From the NCBI RefSeq assembly GCF_001667585.1, contig NZ_LZJZ01000137.1, forward strand, positions 1 to 57,344: a DNA stretch of 57,344 nucleotides. Reading direction: 5' to 3'. This DNA is from Mycobacterium sp. E2733. GTDB taxonomy: Bacteria > Actinomycetota > Actinomycetes > Mycobacteriales > Mycobacteriaceae. The notes below the pieces were generated by a model. It saw only the letters and a program-made list of their open reading frames with translations. It had not been told where the DNA came from and ran no database searches. Both the position numbers and the translations under genes were made by a program. Shown one piece after another: positions 8,304 through 16,925 of the stretch. How positions within the stretch are numbered: position 1 is the first letter of the stretch; each line of letters starts with the position of its first letter.

Positions 8304-9296
8304 ATGACAGATCTGAGCGAGATGGTCCGGGCCTGGGGGCGCCGGCTTTTAGTCGGTGCAGCAGCGGCTGTCACCCTCCCGGGGCTGATCGGTCTTGCCG
8401 GCGGCGCACCGACCGCGGGAGCGTTCTCCCGCCCGGGCCTGCCGGTTGAATACCTGCAGGTGCCGTCCGCCGGTATGGGCCGCAACATCAAGGTCCAGTT
8501 CCAAAGCGGCGGCAACGGCTCCCCCGCGGTGTATCTGCTCGACGGGTTGCGCGCCCAGGACGACTACAACGGCTGGGACATCAACACGCCGGCGTTCGAG
8601 TGGTACTACCAGTCGGGCCTGTCGATCGTCATGCCCGTCGGTGGCCAGTCCAGCTTCTACAGCGACTGGTACAGCCCGGCCTGCGGCAAGGCGGGCTGCA
8701 CGACCTACAAGTGGGAAACCTTCCTGACCAGTGAGCTGCCGCAGTACCTGGCCTCCAATAAGAGCGTCAAGTCCACGGGCAGCGCCGCGGTCGGCATCTC
8801 CATGGCCGGCTCGTCGGCACTGATCCTCGCCGCCTACCACCCGAACCAGTTCATCTATGCCGGTTCGCTGTCCGCGTTGATGGACCCCTCACAGGGCATG
8901 GGGCCCTCCCTGATCGGCCTCGCGATGGGCGATGCCGGCGGATACAAGGCGAGCGACATGTGGGGCCCGTCGAGCGACCCCGCGTGGCAGCGCAATGACC
9001 CCACGCTGCAGATCCCCAAGCTGGTGGGCAACAACACCCGGCTCTGGATCTACTGCGGTAACGGCACTCCGTCGGAGTTGGGCGGGGCGAACATGCCCGC
9101 CGAGTTCCTGGAGAACTTCGTGCGCAGCAGCAACCTGAAGTTCCAGGACCAGTACAACGCGGCCGGCGGCCACAACGCGGTGTTCAACTTCAACGCCAAC
9201 GGAACACACAGCTGGGAGTACTGGGGAGCCCAGCTCAACGCCATGAAGCCGGACCTGCAGGGCACCCTGGGTGCCACGGCCGGCGGCGGCGGATAG
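8304..9296 (+). CDS. fbpB: antigen 85B, mycolyltransferase
   Basis: The 330-residue product begins with a signal peptide ending TAGA before FSRPGLPVEYLQVP, the mature Ag85B N-terminus. Ag85 hallmarks include YLLDGLRAQDDYNGWDINT, the nucleophile elbow GISMAGSSAL, AEFLENFVRSSN with the acid region, and NGTHSWEYWGAQL with the catalytic histidine. The enzyme transfers mycolate between trehalose monomycolates and onto arabinogalactan outside the cell, and binds fibronectin. Wording is much closer to Ag85B than to 85A or 85C, and the following chorismate mutase, rpfC and cyp140 genes confirm the Rv1886c locus. AAGGGGAAGG is the ribosome-binding site. Confidence 0.96.
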   Translation: MTDLSEMVRAWGRRLLVGAAAAVTLPGLIGLAGGAPTAGAFSRPGLPVEYLQVPSAGMGRNIKVQFQSGGNGSPAVYLLDGLRAQDDYNGWDINTPAFEWYYQSGLSIVMPVGGQSSFYSDWYSPACGKAGCTTYKWETFLTSELPQYLASNKSVKSTGSAAVGISMAGSSALILAAYHPNQFIYAGSLSALMDPSQGMGPSLIGLAMGDAGGYKASDMWGPSSDPAWQRNDPTLQIPKLVGNNTRLWIYCGNGTPSELGGANMPAEFLENFVRSSNLKFQDQYNAAGGHNAVFNFNANGTHSWEYWGAQLNAMKPDLQGTLGATAGGGG

Positions 9297-9316
9297 CCTC
9301 ACCTGCCCCGAGGTCG

Positions 9317-9353
9317 CTACTGCGCCCGGCGACGACGCCGTCGGGCGCAGTAG
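9317..9353. terminator. hairpin between convergent fbpB and the gene at 9384
   Basis: Arms 9317-9328 (CTACTGCGCCCG) and 9342-9353 (CGGGCGCAGTAG) are perfect reverse complements of 12 bp around a 13-base loop. It lies 20 bp after the fbpB stop and 31 bp from the end of the opposing gene, so it could stop transcription from both sides. There is no T-run, which is common in mycobacteria. Confidence 0.6.
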
Positions 9354-9383
9354 TGCGTCATGGCCCCTTCGGGTGTCAGCCGA

Positions 9384-10001
9384 TCAATGCGTCGCGGCGA
9401 ACTGGTCGGTGATGTCCGTCCATGCCGTCGCGTCCCTGCGGTGATCGTTCATGTTCCGGCACTGACCGTAGACGCGTAAGACGCCCAGGCGCGGTTCGTC
9501 ATCGTGTCGGTAAACGATCGCGGTGATGCCATCCCTGGTGAGCGTCTTCGCGAACGCGTGATTATTGGGCGGTAGGCCCTCGGCCCAGCCATCGCCGGTC
9601 AGCGTCGCGGCGATTCGGGTGATGTAGGTGTCGGCCGTTGCCGCGGGGGGCACCGAGAACGTCAGGTATATCGAGCCCTGATACGGCGGGTCGTCGCGGT
9701 CTTTGCAGGACATCAGCGAATAGCCGGCCGACGACACTTGCAGGCCCGTTGCGGTGACGATGTTCTGGGCCGACTGGACGACCTGAGCCTTGGACTGATC
9801 GTCGCTCACCGGATTGGCGGGATGGTCGAGGGCGTCGGCGGGTGTCGAGTGCAGGCGATCCACCACGATGAAGGCCGCACCGAGCAACAAGGGAATCGCC
9901 AGCGCAACGGCGATCAGCGCGCGAATCTGCTTCGAGCGCAACGACTTCCCGCGCTTCCCGGCAATGCGGCGCGGGCGGCGACTGTCCATGGTCGACGACA
10001 T
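9384..10001 (-). CDS. membrane-anchored exported protein, unknown
   Basis: From the ATG at 10001 (GAGG seven bases upstream) the product has about 205 residues. A basic N-terminus (RRPRRIAGKRGKSLRSKQ) is followed by one span, IRALIAVALAIPLLLGAAFIVV, and an outer domain with two cysteines (SLMSCKDRDD and YGQCRNMN) that may pair. The protein is a type II or signal-anchored protein. It lies divergently from the chorismate mutase gene and convergent with fbpB; in H37Rv the two are adjacent, so this gene is extra to that order. No family recognised. Confidence 0.7.
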   Translation of the reverse strand: MSSTMDSRRPRRIAGKRGKSLRSKQIRALIAVALAIPLLLGAAFIVVDRLHSTPADALDHPANPVSDDQSKAQVVQSAQNIVTATGLQVSSAGYSLMSCKDRDDPPYQGSIYLTFSVPPAATADTYITRIAATLTGDGWAEGLPPNNHAFAKTLTRDGITAIVYRHDDEPRLGVLRVYGQCRNMNDHRRDATAWTDITDQFAATH

Positions 10002-10055
10002 CAGCACCTCAGGCTAACTCCGAAATGCGTTAGTATCCGGCGCTGCCGCAGAATC

Positions 10056-10637
10056 ATGGTCATGCAGAGCCGGCGCATCAACCTGGCTACCCGCTGCGGC
10101 GGCATGATCGTCGGCCTGGCGATCCTGGTCGCGTCGCCGGCGAGAGCCGACGACGCGAGCCCGCTCACCGGGTTGGTCGACGTCGCCGCGCAGCGGTTAC
10201 AAATCGCAGAGCCGGTGGCCGCCGTCAAGTGGACCACTCACGTTGCCATCGAAGACCGGGACCGCGTCGAGCAAGAACTCGCAAAAATGGCCGCCGACGC
10301 GTCGGCCAGGCAGATCGACCCCGACTACGTCACCCGGGTATTCGGCGACCAGATTCGCGCCACCGAGGGCATCGAGTACAGCCGATTCGCGGATTGGAAA
10401 CTCAATCCCGGTGAGGCCCCGGGCGAGTCGGCGGACCTGTCGGCATCGCGGTCGGCGATCGACGACCTCAATCAAGCGATGCTGAACCAGGTCGTGGACA
10501 ACTGGGACCTGCTGCATTCGCCGGCCTGCCCCGCACAGCTCGACACCGCCACAAACGGCGTCATCGGCGCGCGGCGGCTCGACGCCCTCTATCAACGGGC
10601 GCTGGCGTTAGCAACTCGGTCATATTGCCAGCAATAA
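10056..10637 (+). CDS. secreted chorismate mutase (AroQ-gamma, Rv1885c type)
   Basis: The product is about 193 residues, with a signal peptide ending SPARADDA and an all-helical AroQ domain. Family text includes LVDVAAQRLQIAEPVAAVKW, DPDYVTRVFGDQIRATEGIEYSRFADWKLNP and LSASRSAIDDLNQAML, closely following the exported M. tuberculosis enzyme. It converts chorismate to prephenate in the exported compartment, where its purpose remains unclear. ATG codons at 10056 and 10062 are both possible; neither has a strong ribosome-binding site. Two cysteines near the C-terminus could form the disulfide known in the homologue. Confidence 0.92.
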   Translation: MVMQSRRINLATRCGGMIVGLAILVASPARADDASPLTGLVDVAAQRLQIAEPVAAVKWTTHVAIEDRDRVEQELAKMAADASARQIDPDYVTRVFGDQIRATEGIEYSRFADWKLNPGEAPGESADLSASRSAIDDLNQAMLNQVVDNWDLLHSPACPAQLDTATNGVIGARRLDALYQRALALATRSYCQQ

Positions 10638-10769
10638 TTTATTTTTTCCTCATCGCTTTCTAACACTTTCTTTTTGGTCTGGGCTATTGACGTTTCCGCA
10701 GATAGAAGGCATATCTCGCGGCATTTTCGAATGGGTAACGCTTTGGCCACGGCGGCCGAAATCCATGAC

Positions 10770-11180
10770 ATGAAAATTCTCTGCAAGCCTCTCGTCAAGT
10801 CCCTGGCGGTCGGCGGGTTCGTTGCAGCGTCGATAGCTTCATCCACCGGTGTGGCCACCTCGGCCCCCACGCCCAACTGGGACGCGATCGCCCAGTGCGA
10901 GTCCGGTGGCAACTGGCACGCCAACACCGGAAACGGCGAATACGGTGGGCTCCAATTCAAACCGGGCACCTGGGAACGTTACGGCGGCGTCGGCAACCCG
11001 GCGGCCGCGTCCAGGGAGCAGCAAATCGCCGTGGCGAACCGGGTTTTCGCCGACCAGGGTGTGGAGGCGTGGCCGAAGTGCGGCGCTCAGTCGGGGCTGC
11101 CGATCGGTTGGTACTCGCACCCCGCGCAGGGCATCAAGGAGATCATCAACGGGCTGATCCAGGCGGCGGTGCCGCACTGA
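10770..11180 (+). CDS. rpfC: resuscitation-promoting factor RpfC
   Basis: From the ATG at 10770 the product has 136 residues: a signal peptide (KSLAVGGFVAASIASSTGVATSA) and one Rpf domain with WDAIAQCESGGNWHANTGNGEYGGLQF, where the Glu of CESGG is the catalytic residue. A cysteine pair (AQCESG and WPKCGAQ) is conserved. Rpf proteins cleave peptidoglycan like lysozyme or lytic transglycosylases and wake dormant cells. Longer in-frame starts exist at 10731 (ATG) and 10674 (TTG); M. tuberculosis RpfC is annotated with a long N-terminus, but the signal peptide sits best at 10770. No LysM or SH3 domain is present. Confidence 0.93.
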   Translation: MKILCKPLVKSLAVGGFVAASIASSTGVATSAPTPNWDAIAQCESGGNWHANTGNGEYGGLQFKPGTWERYGGVGNPAAASREQQIAVANRVFADQGVEAWPKCGAQSGLPIGWYSHPAQGIKEIINGLIQAAVPH

Positions 11181-11236
11181 CGATCAACTGTCCTCGCGGT
11201 CTATGACCGAACGGAAAGCTGTGTTTGGATCAGGCC

Positions 11237-11692
11237 ATGGAAGGTTCGGCGACTGTCCATATGGCGGCGTCCGCGGACAAGATCTGGGATCTCATCGCAA
11301 ACGTTCGCAATATCGGACGGTTCTCCCCCGAAGTGTTCGAGGCCGAGTGGCTGGGCGACGCGAATGGCCCGGCCCTGGGCGCCAAATTCCGTGGTCATGT
11401 TCGGCGTAACGAGATTGGGCCGGTGTATTGGACGACGTGCGAGGTCACCGCTTGTGAGCCCGGCCGCGAATTCGGGTTTGCGGTGCTGCTCGGCGATCGG
11501 GCGGTCAACAACTGGCACTACCGGTTGGCGCCCAGCGGCGGCGGCACGGACGTGACGGAGTCCTTCCGGCTCAACCCGGCGCCGTGGCTCGGCCTCTACT
11601 GGTTGTTCGGCGGTTTTCTGCGCAAGCGACGCAACGTGCGCGACATGACCAAAACCCTGAACCGCATCAAAGATGTGGTCGAGGCGGGCTGA
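11237..11692 (+). CDS. SRPBCC (START-like) protein, Rv1883c type
   Basis: From the ATG at 11237 the product has 151 residues and the polyketide-cyclase/START fold pattern: an N-terminal strand GSATVHMAASADKIWDLI, a central RFSPEVFEAEW, and a long C-terminal helix with RNVRDMTKTLNRIKDVV. Such proteins bind hydrophobic ligands in a deep cavity. It lies 6 bp before an SDR start, consistent with an operon, and the order matches Rv1883c-Rv1882c. A TTG at 11225 is an alternative start. Ligand unknown. Confidence 0.82.
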   Translation: MEGSATVHMAASADKIWDLIANVRNIGRFSPEVFEAEWLGDANGPALGAKFRGHVRRNEIGPVYWTTCEVTACEPGREFGFAVLLGDRAVNNWHYRLAPSGGGTDVTESFRLNPAPWLGLYWLFGGFLRKRRNVRDMTKTLNRIKDVVEAG

Positions 11693-11698
11693 CGCGCC

Positions 11699-12532
11699 GT
11701 GAAATCGGTCTTCATCACCGGGGCGGGCAGCGGCATGGGCCGGGAGGGGGCAAAGCTGTTCCACGCCAAGGGTTGGCGGGTCGGCGCCGTGGACCGCAAC
11801 GGTGACGGCTTGGCGACGCTGCAGGAAGAACTCGGCGGTGAGCGGTTGTGGACCCGCCAAGTTGATGTGACGGACAAGGCGGCCCTGGAGGGTGCGCTCG
11901 CCGATTTTTGCGCCGGCAACAGCGACGGTGGGCTCGACATGATGTGGAACAACGCCGGCATCGGCGAAAGCGGATGGTTCGAGGACGTGCCGTACGAGGC
12001 CGCCATGCGCGTCGTCGACATCAACTACAAGGCGGTGCTGACCGGCGCCTACGCGTCGTTGCCGTATCTGAAGAAAAGCCCGGGCAGCCTGATGTTTTCG
12101 ACGTCATCCTCGTCGGGCACCTACGGCATGCCGCGGCTCGCCGTTTATTCGTCGACCAAGCATGCCGTCAAAGGCTTGACCGAGGCGCTCAGCGTCGAGT
12201 GGCACCGGCACGGGGTCCGCGTCGCCGACGTGCTGCCCGGCCTGATCGACACGGCCATCCTGACCACGACGACGAATCACTCCGACGACGGCGGCACGCC
12301 GAGGACCGCCGAAGAGCTTCGGGCCACCGCACCCAAGAAGGGCTTGTTCCGCTTGATGCCGGCAAGCAGTGTGGCAGAAGCCGCGTGGCAGGCTTACCAC
12401 AACCCGAAGCGGTTGCATTGGTACGTGCCCAAGAGCATTCGCTTGATCGACTTCTTCAAGGGTTTGAGTCCGGAACTCGTGCGACGCAGCATCGTCAAAT
12501 CCCTACCCGCGCTGATGCCGAAGCGGCAATGA
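11699..12532 (+). CDS. short-chain dehydrogenase/reductase, Rv1882c type
   Basis: The 277-residue product starts with GTG and has the SDR cofactor loop TGAGSGMG (residues about 8-15), NNAG, the serine region FSTSSSSGTYG, and the catalytic YSSTK. It ends in a basic region with RRSIVKSLP that could contact membranes. It is probably co-transcribed with the SRPBCC gene upstream, and its stop overlaps the ribosome-binding site of lppE. NADP or NAD preference and the substrate cannot be read from sequence. Confidence 0.88.
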   Translation: MKSVFITGAGSGMGREGAKLFHAKGWRVGAVDRNGDGLATLQEELGGERLWTRQVDVTDKAALEGALADFCAGNSDGGLDMMWNNAGIGESGWFEDVPYEAAMRVVDINYKAVLTGAYASLPYLKKSPGSLMFSTSSSSGTYGMPRLAVYSSTKHAVKGLTEALSVEWHRHGVRVADVLPGLIDTAILTTTTNHSDDGGTPRTAEELRATAPKKGLFRLMPASSVAEAAWQAYHNPKRLHWYVPKSIRLIDFFKGLSPELVRRSIVKSLPALMPKRQ

Positions 12533-12545
12533 AGGAGGTGAACCG

Positions 12546-12965
12546 GTGCGAAACCGGTTGATCGCGGTTGTTTTCGTGCTGATCGCCGGTGTCGGCGTCG
12601 CGGGGTGCGGGCAGGCCCAAACCACACCCCGCAAAGCGGCCCGGCTGACAGTCGACGGCGCCACCCACACCACACGCCCCCCGGCGTGCAGCCAAAACCA
12701 GCAGTACCGCACCATCGAAATCAAGGACCGTGACGGCGGCGTCGAGGCCGTGGTGCTGACCAGTGGGTACCGGGTGATGCCCCAGTGGGTGAAGATCCGC
12801 AACGTCGACGGGTTCACCGGCAGCTTCTGGGAAGGCGGCGTGGGCGACGCGCACGCCGACGTCACCAACGATGCGTACACGATCACCGGCAGCGCCTACG
12901 GCATCAACAGCAACAATCCCAACAAGGTGGTCACGACGGAGTTCAAGATCATCGCCGAGTGCTGA
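12546..12965 (+). CDS. lppE: LpqH-family lipoprotein LppE
   Basis: This 139-residue protein has a lipoprotein signal with lipobox VAGC (LIAGVGVAGCGQ), so it is lipidated and surface-anchored. The mature part follows the 19-kDa antigen (LpqH) layout: LTVDGATH, a conserved cysteine (PPACSQNQ), AVVLTSGY, DAYTITGSAYGINSNNPN, and a terminal cysteine in KIIAEC that likely pairs with the first. A strong AAGGAGGTG lies five bases before the GTG start. Position after the SDR and before cyp140 matches Rv1881c. Confidence 0.88.
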   Translation: MRNRLIAVVFVLIAGVGVAGCGQAQTTPRKAARLTVDGATHTTRPPACSQNQQYRTIEIKDRDGGVEAVVLTSGYRVMPQWVKIRNVDGFTGSFWEGGVGDAHADVTNDAYTITGSAYGINSNNPNKVVTTEFKIIAEC

Positions 12966-12967
12966 CG

Positions 12968-12986
12968 ATGCCCGGCATCCGGGCAT
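12968..12986 (+). terminator. short hairpin between lppE and cyp140
   Basis: ATGCCCGG (12968-12975) and CCGGGCAT (12979-12986) form a perfect 8-bp stem with a 3-base loop, starting just after the lppE stop. It may terminate or attenuate read-through into cyp140. A 3-base loop is tight, so the effective stem may be shorter. Confidence 0.4.
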
Positions 12987-13018
12987 AGGCTCGGTGGCAT
13001 CGATCGATGGAGGGGCCG

Positions 13019-14350
13019 GTGAAGGAACGATTGCACTGGTTGGCGATGCACGGCTTCATCCGGGGCGTCGCGACGCTCGGGGCCCGGCGCGGTGACCTGC
13101 ACGCGAGGCTGATCGCCGATCCCGGGGTGGCCGCCGATCCGGTGCCGTTCTACGACGAACTTCGTGCCGCGGGGCCGCTGCTCAAGGGTCGCGTCAGTTA
13201 CCTGACGGCCGACCATGCGCTCGCCCACGAGCTGTTGCGCTCCGACGACTTCCGCGTGCTGGTGTTCGGGGCGAATCTGCCCGGGCCGCTGCGATGGCTT
13301 GAGCGCCGCAGTCGCGACGATCTGCTGCATCCGCTTCGCGCACCGTCGCTGCTCGCCGTCGAGCCGCCAGACCACACCCGCTACCGCAAGACGGTGTCGG
13401 CGGTGTTCACTCCGAGGGCGGTCGCCGCGTTGCGGGCTCGCGTGGAGCAGACCGCCGCCGACCTGTTGGATCAGCTCGCCGCCGAGTCCGGCGCCTCGCA
13501 GGTCGTCGACGTTGTGGGTCGGTACTGCTCGCAACTTCCGGTCGCGATCATCAGCGACATCCTCGGCGTTCCCGAGCGTGACCGGCCGCGCGTCCTGGAG
13601 TTCGGGGAGCTCGCCGCGCCGAGCCTGGACATCGGATTGACGTGGCGGCAATATCGCAGCGTGCAGCGGGGGCTCGTCGGCTTCAGCTCCTGGCTCGGCG
13701 AGCATCTGAGCCAGCTGCGGCGCATCCCGAGCGACAACCTGATGAGCCAGCTGATCCAGATAGCCGAAAGCGGCTCCGCCGAAACGTATCTCGATCAGAA
13801 CGAGCTGCAGGCGATCGCCGGGCTGGTATTGGCGGCCGGGTTCGAGACCACGGTCAACTTGCTGGGCAACGGGATCCGCATGCTCCTCGATGCTCCCGAC
13901 CGCCTCGACACCCTGCGCCGACGGCCCGAACTGTGGCCCAACGCCGTCGAAGAGATACTGCGGCTGGAGTCTCCGGTACAGCTGACCGCGCGGATTGCGC
14001 GGGGCGACGTCGAGCTGGCCGGCAAGCGGCTGCAGCGCGGCGACTTGGTGCTGGTCTACCTGGCCGCCGCCAACCGAGACCCGTCCGTCTTCGACGAGCC
14101 GCACGACTTCGACATCGAACGACCCAACGCGGGAAGGCATCTCGCGTTCTCCGGCGGCCGGCACTTCTGCCTAGGTGCTGCGCTGGCGCGCGCCGAGGGC
14201 GAAGTCGGACTGCGTACGTTCTTCGACCGCTTCCCCGAGGTGCGCGCGGCGGGCGTGGGTAGCAGGCGTGACACGCGCGTGCTGCGGGGCTGGTCGTCGC
14301 TGCCGGTCGCGCTGGGGCCGGCACGGTCGATGGCTCGCGTCGACGGCTAG
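13019..14350 (+). CDS. cyp140: cytochrome P450 CYP140
   Basis: The product is 443 residues from the GTG at 13019, which is preceded by GGAGG and gives MKERLHWLAMHG, as in M. tuberculosis CYP140; an ATG at 13007 is less well placed. P450 features: AGFETTVNLLGNGIRMLL (I helix), EEILRLESPVQLTAR (ExxR), and FSGGRHFCLGAALARAEGE with Cys384 as haem ligand. The physiological substrate of CYP140 is not established. A convergent junction with the amidohydrolase in H37Rv is here interrupted by about 6.7 kb of extra genes. Confidence 0.93.
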   Translation: MKERLHWLAMHGFIRGVATLGARRGDLHARLIADPGVAADPVPFYDELRAAGPLLKGRVSYLTADHALAHELLRSDDFRVLVFGANLPGPLRWLERRSRDDLLHPLRAPSLLAVEPPDHTRYRKTVSAVFTPRAVAALRARVEQTAADLLDQLAAESGASQVVDVVGRYCSQLPVAIISDILGVPERDRPRVLEFGELAAPSLDIGLTWRQYRSVQRGLVGFSSWLGEHLSQLRRIPSDNLMSQLIQIAESGSAETYLDQNELQAIAGLVLAAGFETTVNLLGNGIRMLLDAPDRLDTLRRRPELWPNAVEEILRLESPVQLTARIARGDVELAGKRLQRGDLVLVYLAAANRDPSVFDEPHDFDIERPNAGRHLAFSGGRHFCLGAALARAEGEVGLRTFFDRFPEVRAAGVGSRRDTRVLRGWSSLPVALGPARSMARVDG

Positions 14351-14377
14351 CGGGGCGTACCGGAGAATCCCGCGGTG

Positions 14378-14412
14378 TTGACACCCGTTCGGCAACCGAG
14401 TTTATTTGCGCT
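14378..14412 (+). promoter_or_regulatory. candidate leaderless promoter of the gene at 14413
   Basis: TTGACA (14378-14383) and TTTATT (14401-14406) are 17 bp apart, and the ATG at 14413 begins seven bases after the -10 element. That geometry predicts transcription starting at or next to the ATG. No Shine-Dalgarno sequence is present. Confidence 0.45.
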
Positions 14413-14871
14413 ATGACAGACGTTTCTATGATCTCGGTCGAGGATGTCGTACTCGGGCTATGGCAGGCGCTCTCGCGGCGGGACTGGGAGGCGGTCAAGA
14501 CGTTTTTGTCCGATGACTGCCTCTACGTCGACATGCCGGTTCCGGCGCTTTCGGCGCGTGGACCGGAAGACATCGTCAAGCGGCTCAAGATGGGTCTTGA
14601 GCCGCTGGCGGGTTACGAGAACCACGACGGCGTGCTGCTCTCCAACGGTGCCGACGTGATGTACGAGCACTCCGAGACGTGGACGTTCACGACCGGCGAG
14701 CGAGGCGTGCTCAGATTCGTCACCGTCCACAAGGTCGCCGACGGCAAGATCACCGTCTGGAAAGACTATTGGGACATGAACAGCCTGGTCAGCTTCGCTC
14801 CCCCGAACCACTTCGAGAACCTCGCGAATGCGGATACCAGCTGGGTGTTTGATGCGACAAGCTTGGTCTAG
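14413..14871 (+). CDS. limonene-epoxide-hydrolase/SnoaL-like NTF2-fold protein
   Basis: A 152-residue NTF2-fold protein with LWQALSRRDWEAVKTFLSDD, the middle part MYEHSETWTF, and VTVHKVADGKITVWKDYWD, which resembles the end of limonene-1,2-epoxide hydrolases such as EphG. The Asp of KDYWD corresponds to the last catalytic acid in that family; I cannot confirm the full Asp-Arg-Asp triad. It is the first gene of the accessory block. Its C-terminal segment DTSWVFDATSLV recurs as a decayed copy near 19250, so a paralogue once lay nearby. Confidence 0.75.
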   Translation: MTDVSMISVEDVVLGLWQALSRRDWEAVKTFLSDDCLYVDMPVPALSARGPEDIVKRLKMGLEPLAGYENHDGVLLSNGADVMYEHSETWTFTTGERGVLRFVTVHKVADGKITVWKDYWDMNSLVSFAPPNHFENLANADTSWVFDATSLV

Positions 14872-15438
14872 CCGACTCATCCACCGCCCGGATTTAGACC
14901 CGTAATCGTTGCCGACAGCGTTGCCATTTGACGGAATCTTTGCTGGGTCATTTCTCTCCCGGGGTGTGAGTGCACCAGCACTCCCCCCAGAACTGACCAA
15001 GCGGAATGTTCAGGGCTGGGTAGCCAGACTGAGAAACGCTTCAGCGCACCCAACCACGTTGTCGCCGTAACAGGTTGGGCAACTGCGTTCGAGTATGTCG
15101 GTCATGGCCGAGGAGGGCGAGATCCGACGCGCGGCGGTCACGCTCGCGATGCTGCGCGATGACGATACTCGAGACGAGTAACTGCGGTGCCGAAAAGCAG
15201 AGATTTCGGGTGCGGTCGTCTGACGACTTCAGGGCGGGCGCCTCAACTGACGCTGGTTGCACTCGATCGCGCGATGCTTGCTGAATGGATAGGAAAACCT
15301 ATCTCTAGAGGCAACCCAATCTGGCTTCCCGGTCATTCCGGAAGCAGTGCTTGGTCCACGACCATTTCCTTCAAGGTTCGTCATGAACTGGGCAACGACA
15401 ACGCACATGACCGAAAGCAAATCAACGAGGAGCATGAA
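14872..15438. other. 567-bp region without a convincing gene
   Basis: The region has several short open stretches with poor composition. A 28-codon frame at 15095-15181 (SVMAEEGEIRRAAVTLAMLR) reads more protein-like than its surroundings and could be the tail of a lost gene, but it has no identifiable family. GAGG before 15439 is the ribosome-binding site of the next gene. Confidence 0.4.
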
Positions 15439-15630
15439 ATGACCGCCAGTGACATCCACCCGTCGGCTGCCGCCGACCAGCAGAACCCTCTCCGGGCGGC
15501 GCTCTCCAGCAGCTTCCGGGTCGCCTTCATCGTGACTGTGACTCTGGGCACCTTGGCAGGGACCGGGCTGGCCCTGTGGCTGTTGAAAGCGCTCGCGACA
15601 AGCAGGTACGGCGTCTACTTCGGGGTCTAG
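15439..15630 (+). CDS. small single-span membrane protein
   Basis: A 63-residue product, MTASDIHPSAAADQQ onward, with one hydrophobic segment VAFIVTVTLGTLAGTGLALWLL and a short C-terminal tail. CGAGGAG is 6-8 bases upstream. It ends 33 bp before the DMT permease and is probably co-transcribed, so it may be a small partner of the transporter. The frame is open upstream to 15187, but that extension has no start signals. No family recognised. Confidence 0.55.
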   Translation: MTASDIHPSAAADQQNPLRAALSSSFRVAFIVTVTLGTLAGTGLALWLLKALATSRYGVYFGV

Positions 15631-15663
15631 CCCGAAGTGATCTCGGCATCTTGAGGAGGTCCC

Positions 15664-16653
15664 ATGTTGAAGTCGGATATCGCGGTTGTGCTCGCCCTGT
15701 GCGCCGCGCTGGCATCCGCGATCGGCGCGGTGAGCCGTCAACAGTCCGCGCATGAGGTCACCGACGAACCCGTCGGCCACTGGGAGTTGTTCCGCATGTC
15801 GTTGCGCGACGCCCGGTGGTGGCTTGGCGGCGGGGGAGCCGTTGCGAACTACAGCCTGCAAGCCGCCGCGCTGGGGATCGGGTCGGTGATGTTGGTGACG
15901 GCGCTGCAGGTGACGGCGCTGCTATTCGCCCTGCCGGTCTATGCGCGGCTGACCCGACAGCGGGTGACCCGCCGGCAGTGGATGTGGGCGACGGTGCTCG
16001 CCGCCGCTTTGGCGGTGGCCGTCACGGTTGGCGACCCGAAGGCCGGGCAGTCGCAGGGGTCGCCGACAACCTGGACTGTGGTGGCACTGGTGTTGGGTCC
16101 GCTACTGGTGTTCTGTGTCCTCGGTGCCCGCATTTGGCCCGGTCCGCGTGCGGCTGTACTGCTGGCGGTGGTCGCCGGTTCGTCGCTGGCCCTGTTCGCG
16201 GTGCTAACCAAAGCCGTCGTCGCGGCGGCCGGACATGGTTTCGGGGCGCTGCTGTGCGCGCCGGAGTTCTATGTCTGGATACTGGCGGCGTTGGCGGGGA
16301 TGATCTTTCAGCAGTCAGCGTTTCGCGCCGGTGCGCTGACCGCCTCACTGCCGACGGTGACCGTGGCCAAGCCAGCGGTGGCAACGGTTCTGGGCATCGT
16401 GGTGCTCGGCGAGACCCTCAACGCCGATGGCGTGGGCATGATCGTCCTGGCGTCGGCGGTGATAGTGGTGATCGTCGCGATAGTGGCTTTGGCCCGCGGC
16501 GAGGCCCATACGGCGGCGCTCACTAGCGAGCAAAACGCGGAAACCTCCGATCAGGCTACGGGGCCCGAGACACTAACCCGGCCGCGCGTAACGTTGGGTC
16601 CGCGGTGCGATCGAAACCTATTCTTGGCGAGCGCAGCTGCTCCTGCCGCATGA
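15664..16653 (+). CDS. DMT-superfamily (EamA-like) membrane transporter
   Basis: The 329-residue product has about nine or ten hydrophobic segments from residue 5 to about 280, ending IVLASAVIVVIVAIVALARG. The two-fold repeat of drug/metabolite transporters is visible, with a glycine-rich GGGGAVANYSLQAAALGIG and the later LPTVTVAKPAVATVLGIVVLGE. TGAGGAGG precedes the start. The last ~45 residues are hydrophilic and unlike the membrane part, perhaps an acquired extension after a lost stop. Substrate unknown. Confidence 0.75.
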   Translation: MLKSDIAVVLALCAALASAIGAVSRQQSAHEVTDEPVGHWELFRMSLRDARWWLGGGGAVANYSLQAAALGIGSVMLVTALQVTALLFALPVYARLTRQRVTRRQWMWATVLAAALAVAVTVGDPKAGQSQGSPTTWTVVALVLGPLLVFCVLGARIWPGPRAAVLLAVVAGSSLALFAVLTKAVVAAAGHGFGALLCAPEFYVWILAALAGMIFQQSAFRAGALTASLPTVTVAKPAVATVLGIVVLGETLNADGVGMIVLASAVIVVIVAIVALARGEAHTAALTSEQNAETSDQATGPETLTRPRVTLGPRCDRNLFLASAAAPAA

Positions 16654-16925
16654 GCGTTCCTACGCGCTGACGGTTCGGGAACAAGTCTGCTGCCGGAACC
16701 ACATTGGGCGACAACTAGGTGAGCCGAGCACGGAGCGGACTAAAACTGCTGACGACGGACCGCGGACGTACGGGCCTGTCCAGGGCCGTCGCCGCAGGCC
16801 AGGGCATTAGCCGGCCTACCAAGGCACAGGTTGAAGCGGACAGGGCTCCCCACCCTCGTGTACGCGGCTCCGATCTGTGAGGAGCGGGGTGTTGAGGGAG
16901 TTACTGCTAGCCGGACATGGTGTGG
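16654..16925. other. 272-bp intergenic region between convergent genes
   Basis: It lies between the stops of the DMT gene and the LuxR regulator. No gene, clear hairpin or repeat was found. Confidence 0.4.

Noticed and set aside
10674..10769. Longer RpfC N-terminus from the TTG at 10674
   Set aside because: It would place about 30 hydrophilic residues before a good signal peptide. It cannot be excluded, since the H37Rv annotation is also long, but the ATG at 10770 fits export better.
15187..15438. N-terminal extension of the small membrane protein at 15439
   Set aside because: No family match, poor composition and no ribosome-binding site; the GAGG before 15439 marks the likely start.
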